A stretch of DNA of 64,000 bases from Spirochaetaceae bacterium (GCA_020632655.1 JACKFD010000001.1:1-64000); one strand, 5' to 3'. Counted from the stretch's first letter, positions 8,162-17,354 are shown. The notes: a model not told the origin generated them from the letters alone. Translations and numbers: made by a program.

Positions 8162-9088
8162 ATGACCGCAGCCCAGGCATCGAAGCTCGGCACCATCGTC
8201 TGCGCCACCGACTTCTCCGACACGGCCGAGCTCGCGCTCGCGCATGCGGTCGCCATGGTGCGCCGGCACGCTGCGCGGCTCGTGCTCGCGCACGTCGTGG
8301 AGCCCCTGCCCGTGGCCCCCTATCCGTTGCTGGCCGTTCCGGCCGACGGGGAGATGGCGATCCGTGAGGTGGCCCACGATCGCCTCGAGAAGGCGGCGGC
8401 GGCGTTGCGCGAGCAGGGTCTCCCGAACGTCGAGACGAGGCTGGTGGCCGGCGCGCCCGGCTACGAGCTGATCGCGCTCGCCGAGGAGCTCGAGGCCGAC
8501 CTCTTCGTGATCGGCACCCGTGGACTGAGCGGTTTCGAGCACCTGCTCTTCGGCAGCACGGCCGAGCACGTCGTCCGGCGCTCGCGCTGTCCCGTGCTGA
8601 TCGTGCATCCGGGTGACGGGGCGCCGCGCGAGGTCGTCGGCACCGTCGTCGTCCCGACGGACCTCTCGCCCGATGCGGAGGCCGCGGTCGAGGCCTTCGT
8701 CCGCCTCTACGACGTGGGCGTGCGACCGCGCGTGGTGCTCGCCTTCGCCGACCAGACGCCACCCTATCTCGAGCCCTTCCAGCACGAGACGCTCGCGCGC
8801 TGGCACCAACCCGACCTCCGCAAGGAGGAGATCGAGAAGCAGATGCAGCCCACGGTCGATCGCCTCAGCCGCGCGGGCTTCGAGGTCTCGACCGTGGTCC
8901 TCGACGGCAGCCCCGTCGGCGCGATCACGCAGCTGGCCGAGGAGCGCCAGGCGGAGATGATCGTCATGAGCACCCACGGCCGGTCGGCCCTGGTCAACGT
9001 GCTGCTCGGTCGCACGGCCCAACGCATCGTCCAGCACGCCCGCTGCCCCGTCCTGACGGTCCGCCCCGGCGGCCGCGCGGTCGACTGA
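8162..9088 (+). CDS. tandem universal stress protein (second copy)
   Basis: 308 residues, two Usp domains. Domain 1 starts IVCATDFSDTAEL and carries GTRGLSGFEHLLFGST, the G-x2-G-x9-G-S/T nucleotide motif. Domain 2 starts VVVPTDLSPDAE and carries STHGRSALVNVLLGRT, where the last Gly is kept but the serine is replaced by Arg, so its nucleotide binding is less certain. The ATG at 8162 follows GGGAGAGGAG. It is divergent from the TerB-like gene and driven by a sigma54-like element. Less similar to the Usp at 508 than the shared layout suggests, so an old duplication or separate acquisition. Confidence 0.92.
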   Translation: MTAAQASKLGTIVCATDFSDTAELALAHAVAMVRRHAARLVLAHVVEPLPVAPYPLLAVPADGEMAIREVAHDRLEKAAAALREQGLPNVETRLVAGAPGYELIALAEELEADLFVIGTRGLSGFEHLLFGSTAEHVVRRSRCPVLIVHPGDGAPREVVGTVVVPTDLSPDAEAAVEAFVRLYDVGVRPRVVLAFADQTPPYLEPFQHETLARWHQPDLRKEEIEKQMQPTVDRLSRAGFEVSTVVLDGSPVGAITQLAEERQAEMIVMSTHGRSALVNVLLGRTAQRIVQHARCPVLTVRPGGRAVD

Positions 9089-9101
9089 CGACGCTGTTCG
9101 T

Positions 9102-9161
9102 TCCGGTGGTCGCGGGGGCGACACGGACGCAGCGGTGTGTCCCGGTGGTCGAGGGGGCGAC
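9102..9161. repeat. two-copy direct repeat, period 38
   Basis: Two near-identical 21-22 base copies (starting 9102 and 9140; core CCGGTGGTCG-GGGGGCGAC with one difference) lie in the gap between the convergent Usp and cation-efflux genes. It resembles a young tandem duplication; function unknown. Confidence 0.55.
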
Positions 9162-9178
9162 GGACGACGCGACCGGGC

Positions 9179-10189
9179 TCAGTGGACGACTTCGTCCGTG
9201 CGGGCGGCGCGCTCGCCCGTGAAGGGCGGTCGCCGCTCGAAGTCGGCGGATCGGACCGGGCAGCTCGGCAGCGCGCATTGCGGGCAGTCGCTGGCGTCGC
9301 AGGGATCGAAGTGCACGACGACGTCCCCGCCGTGCGGATCCTCGCCGAGCAGCGCGAGGCCGACCTCGTCGTGGATGCGGTGGATCTGCTCGACGTCGAA
9401 GTAGCGCGGCACGGTCAGATGCAGATCGAAGTGACGCCGCGCCCCGGATCGCCACGATCGGAGTCCGTGCAGATCGATCCACGCGTCCCGCCGCGCCGTC
9501 TCGAGGACCTCTGCCGTCTCGTCGATGTGGTCCGGGTCGGCCTCGTCGAGCAGTCCGGCCAGCGCATCCTTCACGAGCGAGTAGCCCTCGAACGCGACGT
9601 GCAGGCCGACCAGGATCGCGACGACGGGATCCGCCCAGACCCAGCCCGTCGCGGCCACCACGCCGAGTCCGACCAGCACGCCGAGGCTCGTCCAGACGTC
9701 GGCCAGCACGTGTCGGCCGTCGGCCTCGAGCGCGGCCGAGTCCGCGCGACGGCCGACCCGCACGAGATGGAATCCGAGGGCGGCGTTCGCGACGGTGGAT
9801 GCGACGAGCAGGGCGAGGCCCACGTCGAGCGAACGGATCTCGGGTCCCGCGATCAGGTCGCGGATGCCCTCGGCCACGATGACGAGGGCCGCGAAGGCGA
9901 TCGCCGCGCCCTCGATCCCGGCGGACAGGAACTCGATCTTGCCGTGGCCGTAGGGGTGGCCGGGATCCGGCGGGCGGGAGGCGAGGGAGAGCGCGTAGAC
10001 GAGCAGCGCGGCGGCGACGATGTTGATCGTCGACTCCATCGCGTCGGCGAGCACGGCGGTCGAGTGCGTCGTGAGGAAGGCCGCCAGCTTCGCGGCGAAG
10101 ATGAGCACGCCCACGACGAGGGCGAGGCGCCCCGCGCGCATCCGGTCCTGCTGGCCCGGGATCGTCGCGTCGTCGGGGCTCTGCTCCAT
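9179..10189 (-). CDS. cation diffusion facilitator (CDF) metal efflux protein
   Basis: 336 residues. Transmembrane segments start at about residue 20 and the family block HPYGHGKIEFLSA links TM2-TM3. TM2 has ADAMEST and TM5 has HVLADVWTSLG (H-x3-D), the metal-site positions of zinc/iron exporters. The cytosolic C-terminal domain ends in a cysteine cluster (CDASDCPQCALPSCP), unusual for the family and a likely extra metal site. The gene starts 24 bases after the WS/DGAT gene and is probably co-transcribed with it. Function: proton-driven export of a divalent metal (Zn, Fe or Co; which one cannot be told). Confidence 0.9.
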   Translation of the reverse strand: MEQSPDDATIPGQQDRMRAGRLALVVGVLIFAAKLAAFLTTHSTAVLADAMESTINIVAAALLVYALSLASRPPDPGHPYGHGKIEFLSAGIEGAAIAFAALVIVAEGIRDLIAGPEIRSLDVGLALLVASTVANAALGFHLVRVGRRADSAALEADGRHVLADVWTSLGVLVGLGVVAATGWVWADPVVAILVGLHVAFEGYSLVKDALAGLLDEADPDHIDETAEVLETARRDAWIDLHGLRSWRSGARRHFDLHLTVPRYFDVEQIHRIHDEVGLALLGEDPHGGDVVVHFDPCDASDCPQCALPSCPVRSADFERRPPFTGERAARTDEVVH

Positions 10190-10213
10190 CGCGGCAAGGA
10201 TGGAGGCTTCGGC

Positions 10214-11695
10214 CTATCCGGTCAATCGAGTGCCGCGTCGTTCCGCGCCGCCATGGCGTCCGCTTCCGGTCGCCTCCGCATGCAGCCGCTCGAAGGCGCG
10301 CTCGGCCAGGATCGACCAGTGGTTGAGGTCGCGCACGCCGGCGCGATCCGCATGGAACCCCCAATGCAGTCGGCCCGCGTAGCTCATCACGGCGACGGCG
10401 AGGGTCTGGCCGGGCATCAAGGGCACGATCGGCCAGGTCCGCTCGAGCGGCGCATCGAGCAGGTAGAGCGGCGCGCTCGGCCCGCGCACGTTCGTGACGA
10501 CGAGATTCGCGACGTGCAGCGCGAGGGCGCGTCGGGTGAGCGCGCGGGTCAGGCGCTGGGGCGACCAGCCCGCGAGCGTCATGACCGCCTCGAGCGCCTC
10601 GGCCATGTGTGAGACCTTCGCCTGCGCGAGGGCGCCGGACACGCGCGCGTAGACCCGGGACGGGCTGCGTTCACCGGACGGGATACGGGCGAAGATCATC
10701 GAGATGTGATTGCCGCGGTCGGCAACGCCGTCGGGCTCCGTCGCCGACCGTCGATCCACCGGGATCGCCACGCGCAGGTCGAGCTCGCGGCGATGGCGCG
10801 TGTCGAGGCCGTGGTCCTCGAGGTAGTCCTGGAGAGCGAGGTCGACGGTCGCGACGACGACGTCGTTCAGCGTCCCGCCCCAGCGCGCCCGGATCGCCTC
10901 GATCCGCTCGAGGTCCGTCGCCATGAAGGCGAGCTGCCGACGACCCTCGTGCGGGGCATCGAGCCCGGTGCGACTCGCCGGCGGCCAGTCGAGGCGCACG
11001 AGGCGCCGCAGGCCACGGCCGAGCCGCCGCGCACGGCGGAGCGTGCCGCGCGGATCGTGCAGTGCGCGCACGCCACGCTCGGCGAGCTCGAGGCCCGCGT
11101 CGACGCGGCGTCGGATCTCGCGCAGGGCGAGCTCCGCACGCAGCGGCGACTCGCCCGACGCGCGGAGCGGACGCGACTCGAAGTCGGATGCGGGCGCGAC
11201 GCCGAGGATCGCACCCATCAGCCCGATCCCCGCGACGCCGTCGACCAGGCAATGGTGGACCTTGACGAGCAGCGCGAACCGATCGCCCTCGAGGCCATCG
11301 AGCAGCCAGACCTCCCAGAGCGGTCGCGTCCGATCGAGGGGCTGCGCGACGAGCTCGGCACAGACCGTGCGCAGCTGGGCCTCGCGGCCGGGTGCCGGGA
11401 GCCGTCGCGAACGCACGTGTCGGTCGAGATCGAAGTCGGGGTCGTCGACCCAGATCGGACGGCCGGAGAGGGGCAGGTGGTCGAGTCGCTGGGCATAACG
11501 TCGGTCGATGGCGAGGCCACGCTCGAGGAATCGCGCGATCCGGGATCGCGCCGCCTCGTCGCGCAGGCTCGTGGTGGGGCCCGGCGCGAAGACGAGCACG
11601 ACGGCGACATGCATCGGGCTCGCCTCGCTCTCGGCGTCGAGGAAGAGGGCATCCTGGTCCGAGAGCGGGGTGCTGTTCCGCGGGCCTCGTCCCAT
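10214..11695 (-). CDS. wax ester synthase/diacylglycerol acyltransferase (WS/DGAT)
   Basis: 493 residues. The acyltransferase motif H-H-x3-D-G is present as HHCLVDG, preceded by the N-terminal block PLSDQDALFLDAE typical of the family; the C-terminal half has the conserved NVRGP. The enzyme joins acyl-CoA to alcohol or diacylglycerol, making storage lipid at the membrane. Start: ATG 11695; the 38 codons upstream are not family-like. In Mycobacterium a WS/DGAT (Tgs1) belongs to the hypoxic DosR set, which makes its presence beside Usp genes and a haem-type kinase notable. A weak sigma54-like element lies 56 bases upstream. Confidence 0.9.
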   Translation of the reverse strand: MGRGPRNSTPLSDQDALFLDAESEASPMHVAVVLVFAPGPTTSLRDEAARSRIARFLERGLAIDRRYAQRLDHLPLSGRPIWVDDPDFDLDRHVRSRRLPAPGREAQLRTVCAELVAQPLDRTRPLWEVWLLDGLEGDRFALLVKVHHCLVDGVAGIGLMGAILGVAPASDFESRPLRASGESPLRAELALREIRRRVDAGLELAERGVRALHDPRGTLRRARRLGRGLRRLVRLDWPPASRTGLDAPHEGRRQLAFMATDLERIEAIRARWGGTLNDVVVATVDLALQDYLEDHGLDTRHRRELDLRVAIPVDRRSATEPDGVADRGNHISMIFARIPSGERSPSRVYARVSGALAQAKVSHMAEALEAVMTLAGWSPQRLTRALTRRALALHVANLVVTNVRGPSAPLYLLDAPLERTWPIVPLMPGQTLAVAVMSYAGRLHWGFHADRAGVRDLNHWSILAERAFERLHAEATGSGRHGGAERRGTRLTG

Positions 11696-11750
11696 TCCTT
11701 CGCTCTCCCGTCCGCCGGCCAGCGGTCTCGCTGCCCGCGGCCAACCGTTC

Positions 11751-11765
11751 GCAGGAAGCATGCCA
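11751..11765 (-). promoter_or_regulatory. weak sigma54-like element upstream of WS/DGAT
   Basis: On the - strand TGGCATGCTTCCTGC: invariant GG and GC are ten bases apart, two mismatches to TGGCAC-N5-TTGC. Predicted start of transcription near 11739, 44 bases before the ATG. Confidence 0.4.
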
Positions 11766-11878
11766 GAGCGCGTGCCGGACGAGCCGGTCGAGAGGCGGAC
11801 GCGGAGCACGTGGTCGGTCGCGTTGGACGGGCGGGAAGGGGCGTGGCGCCGTCGGCGAGGCGGCGCGCCACGGGCCCG

Positions 11879-12331
11879 TCAGCGCGGGCGCAGCGCTCGC
11901 TGACAGACCCGATCGAGCGCATTCGAGAAGCGCGATCGCTCTCGCGGTCCGAGCGGAGCCGGGCCGCGGGTCGAGCCGCCGGCCTCGCGGATCGCGCTCT
12001 TGATCTCGCGGGTCGCGAGCGCGCCGCCGATCGAGTCGGGGGTGTGCTCGCGGCCGTCGGGACCGAGCACGAAGGCACCGACCTCGAGACAGCGCGCCGC
12101 CAGCGGGATGTCCGCCGTGACGACCACGTCGTTCGCGCGCACCTCGTCGGCGATCCAGTCGTCCGCCGCGTCCGGGCCTTCGGGCACGACGACGAGCTCG
12201 ACGCCCAGATCCCGTGGCACGTTCAGTCGCTGATTCGCGACGACGACGACGGCCAGACCGAGCCGCGCCGCCACGGCGTAGATCTCGTCCTTGACCGGAC
12301 AGGCGTCCCCATCGACGAAGATCTCGATCAT
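11879..12331 (-). CDS. UPF0178 (YaiI/YqxD) family protein
   Basis: 150 residues matching the short conserved family throughout: MIEIFVDGDACPVKDEIY at the N-terminus, VVVPEGPDAADDWI in the middle and VVTADIPLAARCLE, all with acidic residues resembling a PIN-like/NYN nuclease fold. The family has no proven role. The ATG at 12331 follows GGAGGA and overlaps the stop of the upstream membrane-protein gene (ATGA), so the two are translationally coupled. Confidence 0.92.
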   Translation of the reverse strand: MIEIFVDGDACPVKDEIYAVAARLGLAVVVVANQRLNVPRDLGVELVVVPEGPDAADDWIADEVRANDVVVTADIPLAARCLEVGAFVLGPDGREHTPDSIGGALATREIKSAIREAGGSTRGPAPLGPRERSRFSNALDRVCQRALRPR

Positions 12332-13407
12332 CCGTCCTCCGCCACGCATCCGACCGGGCGTGCGTAGCCTTCGTCCGGGCCCGGCAGCCGGCCGAGCAGG
12401 CGCGACAGGACCCGGCTCGTGTCGTCCTCGCCGAGCCCCGCGCGTTCGAATCGCTCGATCGCTCCGAGCGGCCGGTCCCTCGCGTCGAGCCTCGCCTCGA
12501 CGCCCCAGAATCCGTGGCCCGACGGGCTCGCCCACGCGTAGCGCAGATCCTCGAAGCGGACGCGCCGGCCCGTCTCCGTGCGCTCGACGAAGACGCCGAC
12601 GTCGCCGTCCGCGAACCACTCCAGCAGCTGGACGGGCCATCGTGCGCGCAGGATCGCGAGGCCCGGATCCGGGGCCGGGCGCGGGTGCACGACCCAGCTC
12701 GGGCAGCCCACCTCCCACCAGCTGTGCAGGCCGACCAGCACGTGCTGCTCCGTGTGCACGACGAAGCCGCGCAGCCAGGGCTGGAAGACGGTGGGGTAGG
12801 CGCGGATGCGGGTGGGCTCGGGGGCGACCGAGGCCGTGGCGCGACGCACGTCGTCGACGACGAGTCGGTTCACGACGATCCCGAGCAGCAGATAGGCCGT
12901 CGAAGCGATCAGGGCGAGGGCGAGCGCCCGGACCTTCGCGCGTTCGCCGAGACGCCGCGAGGCGAGGGCCACGAGGCCGGCGGCGAGCACGACCGAGTAG
13001 AAGGGGTCGACGATCGCGACGCCGTTCCAGGTGAAGCGCGTCCGGGCGAAGGGCGCGAGGAATTGCGTGCCGTAGGGCGTGAAGCCGTCGAGCAGGGGAT
13101 GGGTCACGAGGGCCACGACCGAGAGTGCGATCCAGGCGGGCAGCAGGCGCTCCCGACCGTTGTCGCGCCATCGCCAGAGCAGCCACCCGAGGAGCGGCCC
13201 GACGACGAAGCCGAACCAGAGCGAATGCGTCGTGCCGCGATGGTAGAGCCATTCGCCGTAGCCTCCGTGCAGAGGCGCGAGGAGCACGTCGAGATCCGGC
13301 GACATGCCGATCGCCGCCCCCCAGCCCATCGCCCGCCCACGCAGTCTCGGTCCCGCGACGAGCTCCGCGGTCGCGGCGCCGAGCAGGCCCTGGGTCACGG
13401 GCTCCAT
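12328..13407 (-). CDS. YdjM-like membrane-bound metal-dependent hydrolase
   Basis: 359 residues. The N-terminus (MEPVTQGLLGAATAEL, then MSPDLDVL and YHRGTTHSLWFG) matches the DUF457/YdjM family, whose conserved D and H residues (SPDLD, HRGxTHS) form a phosphatase-like metal site; several hydrophobic helices follow. The longer C-terminal soluble half (about residues 190-359) is beyond the usual family core and I cannot assign it. Coupled by ATGA overlap to the UPF0178 gene downstream. Confidence 0.8.
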   Translation of the reverse strand: MEPVTQGLLGAATAELVAGPRLRGRAMGWGAAIGMSPDLDVLLAPLHGGYGEWLYHRGTTHSLWFGFVVGPLLGWLLWRWRDNGRERLLPAWIALSVVALVTHPLLDGFTPYGTQFLAPFARTRFTWNGVAIVDPFYSVVLAAGLVALASRRLGERAKVRALALALIASTAYLLLGIVVNRLVVDDVRRATASVAPEPTRIRAYPTVFQPWLRGFVVHTEQHVLVGLHSWWEVGCPSWVVHPRPAPDPGLAILRARWPVQLLEWFADGDVGVFVERTETGRRVRFEDLRYAWASPSGHGFWGVEARLDARDRPLGAIERFERAGLGEDDTSRVLSRLLGRLPGPDEGYARPVGCVAEDG

Positions 13408-13675
13408 CGCTCGCGGATCCTGCGCGCTGCGATCGCAGGGCCTCGCGGCGCATCGGAGACGGCGGTCACGGGATCACCTCGTAGGCACGGGGAGCGCCGA
13501 GCGTCGCAGGCGCCCGACTCGCGTGCAATCCGCCAGCGACGGCCGTGGCGGGAGCGGGGCGGCGAGCCTGTGCGGGGCGGGGGGGATGCGCGATGCTTGC
13601 GCCCCGACGTTGCGCGGCGCGCCAGGCCGCGAATCGGGTCGCGGCAGACGGGACGGACGGAGCAGACGGAGGAAG

Positions 13676-14608
13676 ATGATGCAGACGCTCGAGGGACGGA
13701 AGATCCTGGTGACGGGGCCGGCGGGGCAGATCGCCTTTCCGCTTGCGGCGCGGCTCGCGAAGGACAACGAGGTCTTCGGCGTGGCGCGCTTCGGCGACGC
13801 CTCGACGCGGGAGCGATGCGAGGCGGCGGGCATCCGGACGGCCGTCGTCGATCTCGCGGACCCCGACTGGTCGAAGGTGCCGGAGCGCGTCGACTACCTG
13901 CTGCATCTGGCGGCCGTGATCGCGCCGGGCGAGGACTACGACCGATCGATCCGGATCAACGCCGTCGGGACCGGACACGTCATGTCGCGCTTTCGCGACG
14001 CGAAGGCGTGTCTGATGATGTCGACCTGCGGCGTCTACCTGCCGCCGCAGGACTACGCCCGTCCCGTCGTCGAGACCGATCCGCTCGGGGGCTCGCCGCA
14101 GCCCTATGCGCCGACCTACTGCGTCTCGAAGATCTCGCAGGAGGCGGTCGCGAAGTTCGCTGCCGAGTCCTTCGGCCTGCCCACGACGATCGCGCGCATG
14201 AACGCGGCGTACGGGGACAACGGCGGCTTCCCGGCGATGGTGCTCGACATGATCCTCGGCGGCGTGCCGATTCCGGTCATGCCGCCGGGGCATGGCCAGG
14301 TCGCGTCGCCGATCCACGAGGACGACATCTTCGACCACACGCCGCGGCTGCTCGCCGCCGCTTCGACGACGGCGACGATCGTGAACTGGGGCGGCGACGT
14401 CGGCGTGTCCGTTCCGGAGATGGCCGAATACATCGCGCGTCGGATCGGTCGCGAGGCGAAGGTCGTGGAGAGCCTCGAGCAGGGCATCCATCAGTACTGG
14501 CTCGATCCGACCCGTCGCATCGAGCTCGCGGGACCCTGTCGCGTCGATTGGCACGACGGGATCGACCGCATGATCGCGGCGCGGCATCCGGAGCTCTCGC
14601 TTCGATGA
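13676..14608 (+). CDS. NAD-dependent epimerase/dehydratase (extended SDR)
   Basis: 310 residues. A Rossmann start ILVTGPAGQIAFPLAARLA, then YLLHLAAVI, catalytic Ser region MMSTCGVY and catalytic Y-x3-K in YCVSK. A substrate-binding C-terminal part follows. Likely reduces, oxidises or epimerises a carbonyl or sugar-type substrate with NAD(P); substrate unknown. ATG 13676 (followed by a second ATG) sits behind ACGGAGGA. The region upstream is a 268-base gap to the divergent YdjM-like gene with no clear promoter. Its last codons are the first unit of a three-fold tandem repeat. Confidence 0.85.
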   Translation: MMQTLEGRKILVTGPAGQIAFPLAARLAKDNEVFGVARFGDASTRERCEAAGIRTAVVDLADPDWSKVPERVDYLLHLAAVIAPGEDYDRSIRINAVGTGHVMSRFRDAKACLMMSTCGVYLPPQDYARPVVETDPLGGSPQPYAPTYCVSKISQEAVAKFAAESFGLPTTIARMNAAYGDNGGFPAMVLDMILGGVPIPVMPPGHGQVASPIHEDDIFDHTPRLLAAASTTATIVNWGGDVGVSVPEMAEYIARRIGREAKVVESLEQGIHQYWLDPTRRIELAGPCRVDWHDGIDRMIAARHPELSLR

Positions 14609-14697
14609 GCCCGGGCGGCGCGGCATCCGGAGCTCTCGCTTCGATGAACCCGGGTCGCGCGGCATCCGGAGCTCTCGCTTCGATGAGCCCGGGTGGT
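14581..14697. repeat. three-fold 39-bp repeat of epimerase gene tail
   Basis: Units 14581-14619, 14620-14658 and 14659-14697, each 39 bp (13 codons). The first unit is the real gene end (RHPELSLR then TGA at 14606-14608, plus 11 bases). The two extra copies keep the same frame and each keeps the TGA, so each would also end translation after a read-through. Each unit can fold: CCGG-A-GCTC pairs with GAGCCCGG around the stop codon. Same design as the repeat at 1479-1670. Confidence 0.9.
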
Positions 14698-14798
14698 GCG
14701 CGCCGGGGCTGCGGCTCGCCTGCAAGGCGGCTGCGAGTCCTGGGCGGTTCGCGTGTCGGCGGGCCGGTCCCGCCGCGCCTCGCGGACCCTGCGGATCC

Positions 14799-14812
14799 GT
14801 TATCATGCCGCG
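14799..14812 (+). promoter_or_regulatory. candidate -10 region upstream of amidohydrolase
   Basis: GTTATCATGCCGCG contains TATCAT (5/6 to TATAAT). The identical 14-mer occurs on the opposite strand at 17355-17368 upstream of another gene, which argues for a promoter element. No clear -35 is seen. Confidence 0.4.
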
Positions 14813-14897
14813 GCGTCCGAGAACACGTTCTATCGGACCGGGACCCTTCCCGGTCGGCGTGCGGGGACGACCCGCGACGAAGCCAGGAGTGCGCGCG

Positions 14898-16103
14898 ATG
14901 AGCGACAACTCGCCCTACACCATCATCACCTCCGATGCCCACGCCGGTGCGAGCATCGACACCTACCGCGACTACCTCGACGCCAGACACCAGAAGCTCT
15001 TCGACGATTGGCGCGGGAGCTACCGCAATCCCCAGAAGAAGCACATCGGCTCGAAGAAGCACAAGAACTGGGACGCGACCGAGCGGATCGGCGACATGGA
15101 CGAGGAAGGCATCGCCGGCGAGATCATCTTCCCGAACACGGTGCCGCCCTTCTTCCGAACGAGCGTGCTGATCTGCGGCAATCCCTCGCAGGACGACTAC
15201 CCGCGCTGGCTCGAGGGCATCCGCGCGCACAATCGCTGGCTCGTCGACTTCTGCGCCGAGTACCCCGAGCGCCGCGCCGGGATCGGCCTCGTCTACCTGA
15301 ACGACATCGATACCGCGATCGAAGAGGTGAAGTGGATCGCGAAGCAGGGCCTGCGCGGTGGCATCCTGCTGCCCCACGTGCCCGACGACTGCACGCACAT
15401 CCTGCCCCTCTACGCGCCGGACTACGACCGGCTCTGGGAGGTGATCCAGGACTGCGACCTCGTCATCAACCACCATGGCGGCACGGGCTCCCCGGACTAC
15501 GGCCGTTGGCCCGTCTCGCTCCCGATCCGCCTGCACGAGACGCCCTTCTACTCGATCCGCAGCTACCAGCACCTGCTGCTGTCGGGCGTCTTCGAACGCT
15601 TCCCGAAGCTCAAGTACATCGTGACCGAAGCCGGCTGCGCCTGGGTGCCCGAGACCCTCGCGCGCCTCGATGCGACCTGGAATCGCGTGCGCTCGGGCGT
15701 GGCGGGCGAGTTCCAGTTCAACACGGAGGCGATGCCGCCGGAGCCGCCGAGCTTCTACGCGAAGCGAAACTGCTTCTACGGGGCGAGCTCGGCCTCGCCC
15801 GTCGAGCTGCGGGATCGGGACGTGATCGGGGCGGAGCGCGTGCTCTGGGGATCGGACTACCCGCATTACGAAGGGACCTATCCCTACTCGAAGCTCGCGA
15901 TCCGGCACACCTTCCACGACGTGCCCGAGGCCGAGGTGCGGGCGATGCTCGGGCTGAATGCGGCCGAGCTCTACGACTTCGACCTGCAGGCGCTCAAGCC
16001 CCTGGTGGAGCGGATCGGCATCCGCCCGGACGAGGTGCTCGGTCGTCCGCTCGCGGAGAGCGAGTTCCCGGAAGGGGCGCTGACGAACGCGTTCCGCCGC
16101 TAG
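14898..16103 (+). CDS. amidohydrolase family 2 (PF04909-type TIM barrel)
   Basis: 401 residues. The N-terminal metal motif is atypical: SDAHAG in place of D-x-H-x-H. Later come INHHGGTGS, the ITEAG-type block YIVTEAGCAWVPE and a WGSDYPHYEGTYPY block holding the conserved Asp. Family members hydrolyse or decarboxylate small aromatic and amide substrates; substrate unknown. ATG 14898 behind AGGAG. It is one of three similar enzymes in the window (others at 39089-40297 and 58184-59374). Ends converging on the reductase gene, with a hairpin between. Confidence 0.88.
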   Translation: MSDNSPYTIITSDAHAGASIDTYRDYLDARHQKLFDDWRGSYRNPQKKHIGSKKHKNWDATERIGDMDEEGIAGEIIFPNTVPPFFRTSVLICGNPSQDDYPRWLEGIRAHNRWLVDFCAEYPERRAGIGLVYLNDIDTAIEEVKWIAKQGLRGGILLPHVPDDCTHILPLYAPDYDRLWEVIQDCDLVINHHGGTGSPDYGRWPVSLPIRLHETPFYSIRSYQHLLLSGVFERFPKLKYIVTEAGCAWVPETLARLDATWNRVRSGVAGEFQFNTEAMPPEPPSFYAKRNCFYGASSASPVELRDRDVIGAERVLWGSDYPHYEGTYPYSKLAIRHTFHDVPEAEVRAMLGLNAAELYDFDLQALKPLVERIGIRPDEVLGRPLAESEFPEGALTNAFRR

Positions 16104-16125
16104 GCGGAGTCGCCTCGATCGATTC

Positions 16126-16159
16126 CGACCCGGGTGTGGCGATGGCTGCGCCCGGGTCG
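16126..16159. terminator. bidirectional hairpin terminator
   Basis: CGACCCGGG (16126-16134) pairs with CCCGGGTCG (16151-16159) around a 16-base loop that can pair further. It lies between convergent gene ends at 16103 and 16188; GTCGTTT follows on the + strand. Confidence 0.6.
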
Positions 16160-16187
16160 CGTCGTTTCGGGGCTCGCGCGAGGGGCG

Positions 16188-17282
16188 TCAGCGCGCCCGG
16201 CTGCGCACGAGCTCGAGGATCTGGTCCTCGTAGCCGAAGTCGAATTCGTCCTGGCTCCGGTCGAGCCCTTCCTGTCGATACCATCGCCAGGTCCGCTCGA
16301 CCGCGGCGGGGAAGGTCAGCTCCGGCTCCCAGCCCACGTGTCGGCGCAGCTTGTCGACGGAGAAGACGACGCTCCGATCCCAGTGGTGGATGTTGGGTGC
16401 GATCTGCTGGACGAGCATCGTGAGCGTGAAGCGGTTGATCTGGATCGGGTCCGGGCGCTCGCCCGAGCGGATGTCGGCGCGGCTGCGGGTGGCGGGCAGC
16501 TCGAGCTGGATGCGCCCCATCCAGAGGTCCTCCATCAGATCGGGCGGGATGAAGACCTTGTCCGCCTCGCATCCGGTCACTCGGGAGAAGGTGTCGACGT
16601 AGCCCTCCTGCGTGAAGTAGTCGCCGCCGGTCAGGTTGTAGCGCTCGCCGAAGGTGACGGGCTGGCCGAGCATCATGCGCAGGGCGCGCGCCTGGTCCTC
16701 GGCATGTCCGATCTGCTGGAGCGTGCGGCCGTTGCCCGGGATCAGGATCGGGCGGCCGCGCAGCAGGCGCTGGAACATGCGCTGCTCGCGGTCGGGCAGG
16801 ATGTTCCCCGCGCCCATCACCATCGAGAAGGGCACGATCGAGCAGGGGAAGCGGTTCTCCCGCCACTCGCGCAGCAGGATCCGCTCGCAGAGGAGCTTGT
16901 TGCGGCCGTAGGCGAGCTGCGGTGTGTCGAGCTGGACGGGATGGCGCTCCGTGATCGGGAGCAGGTCGCTCGCGGCGTAGATGACCGTCGAGCTGATGAA
17001 GACGTAGTGGGCGATGCGGCCGCGGAAGAGGTCGATCATCAGCTCGACGTCCGAGGGCAGGTAGGCGCTCACGTCGACGACGGCGTCGACGTCGACCGCG
17101 CCGAGCACGTCGCGCATCTGCGCCTCGTTCGTGCGGTCGGCGTAGACACGCTCGACGCCGAGGGGCAGGTCGGCCTGGGTCTGGCCGCGGTTCAGGATCA
17201 CGACTTCGTGGCCCGTGCGCGCGAGCTCGTGGACGAGGGCGAGCCCGTTGAACTGCGTGCCCCCCATGACCAGGACTCTCAT
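16188..17282 (-). CDS. NAD-dependent epimerase/reductase (extended SDR)
   Basis: 364 residues. Rossmann motif MRVLVMGGTQFNGLALVHEL, VVDVSAYLP, active-site segment FISSTVIY and the Tyr-Lys pair in LAYGRNKLLCE. The build resembles isoflavone-reductase/CSP41-like proteins acting on nucleotide sugars or aromatic ketones; substrate unknown. ATG 17282 behind GAGGGGAGC. A -10-like 14-mer shared with the gene at 14898 lies about 75 bases upstream. Confidence 0.85.
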   Translation of the reverse strand: MRVLVMGGTQFNGLALVHELARTGHEVVILNRGQTQADLPLGVERVYADRTNEAQMRDVLGAVDVDAVVDVSAYLPSDVELMIDLFRGRIAHYVFISSTVIYAASDLLPITERHPVQLDTPQLAYGRNKLLCERILLREWRENRFPCSIVPFSMVMGAGNILPDREQRMFQRLLRGRPILIPGNGRTLQQIGHAEDQARALRMMLGQPVTFGERYNLTGGDYFTQEGYVDTFSRVTGCEADKVFIPPDLMEDLWMGRIQLELPATRSRADIRSGERPDPIQINRFTLTMLVQQIAPNIHHWDRSVVFSVDKLRRHVGWEPELTFPAAVERTWRWYRQEGLDRSQDEFDFGYEDQILELVRSRAR

Positions 17283-17354
17283 CGGATCGCTCCCCTCGAC
17301 TCGGCGCGTCGCCGGCCCACGCGCCTTCGGTGGATCGTGCCCGCTCGGGCGGTC

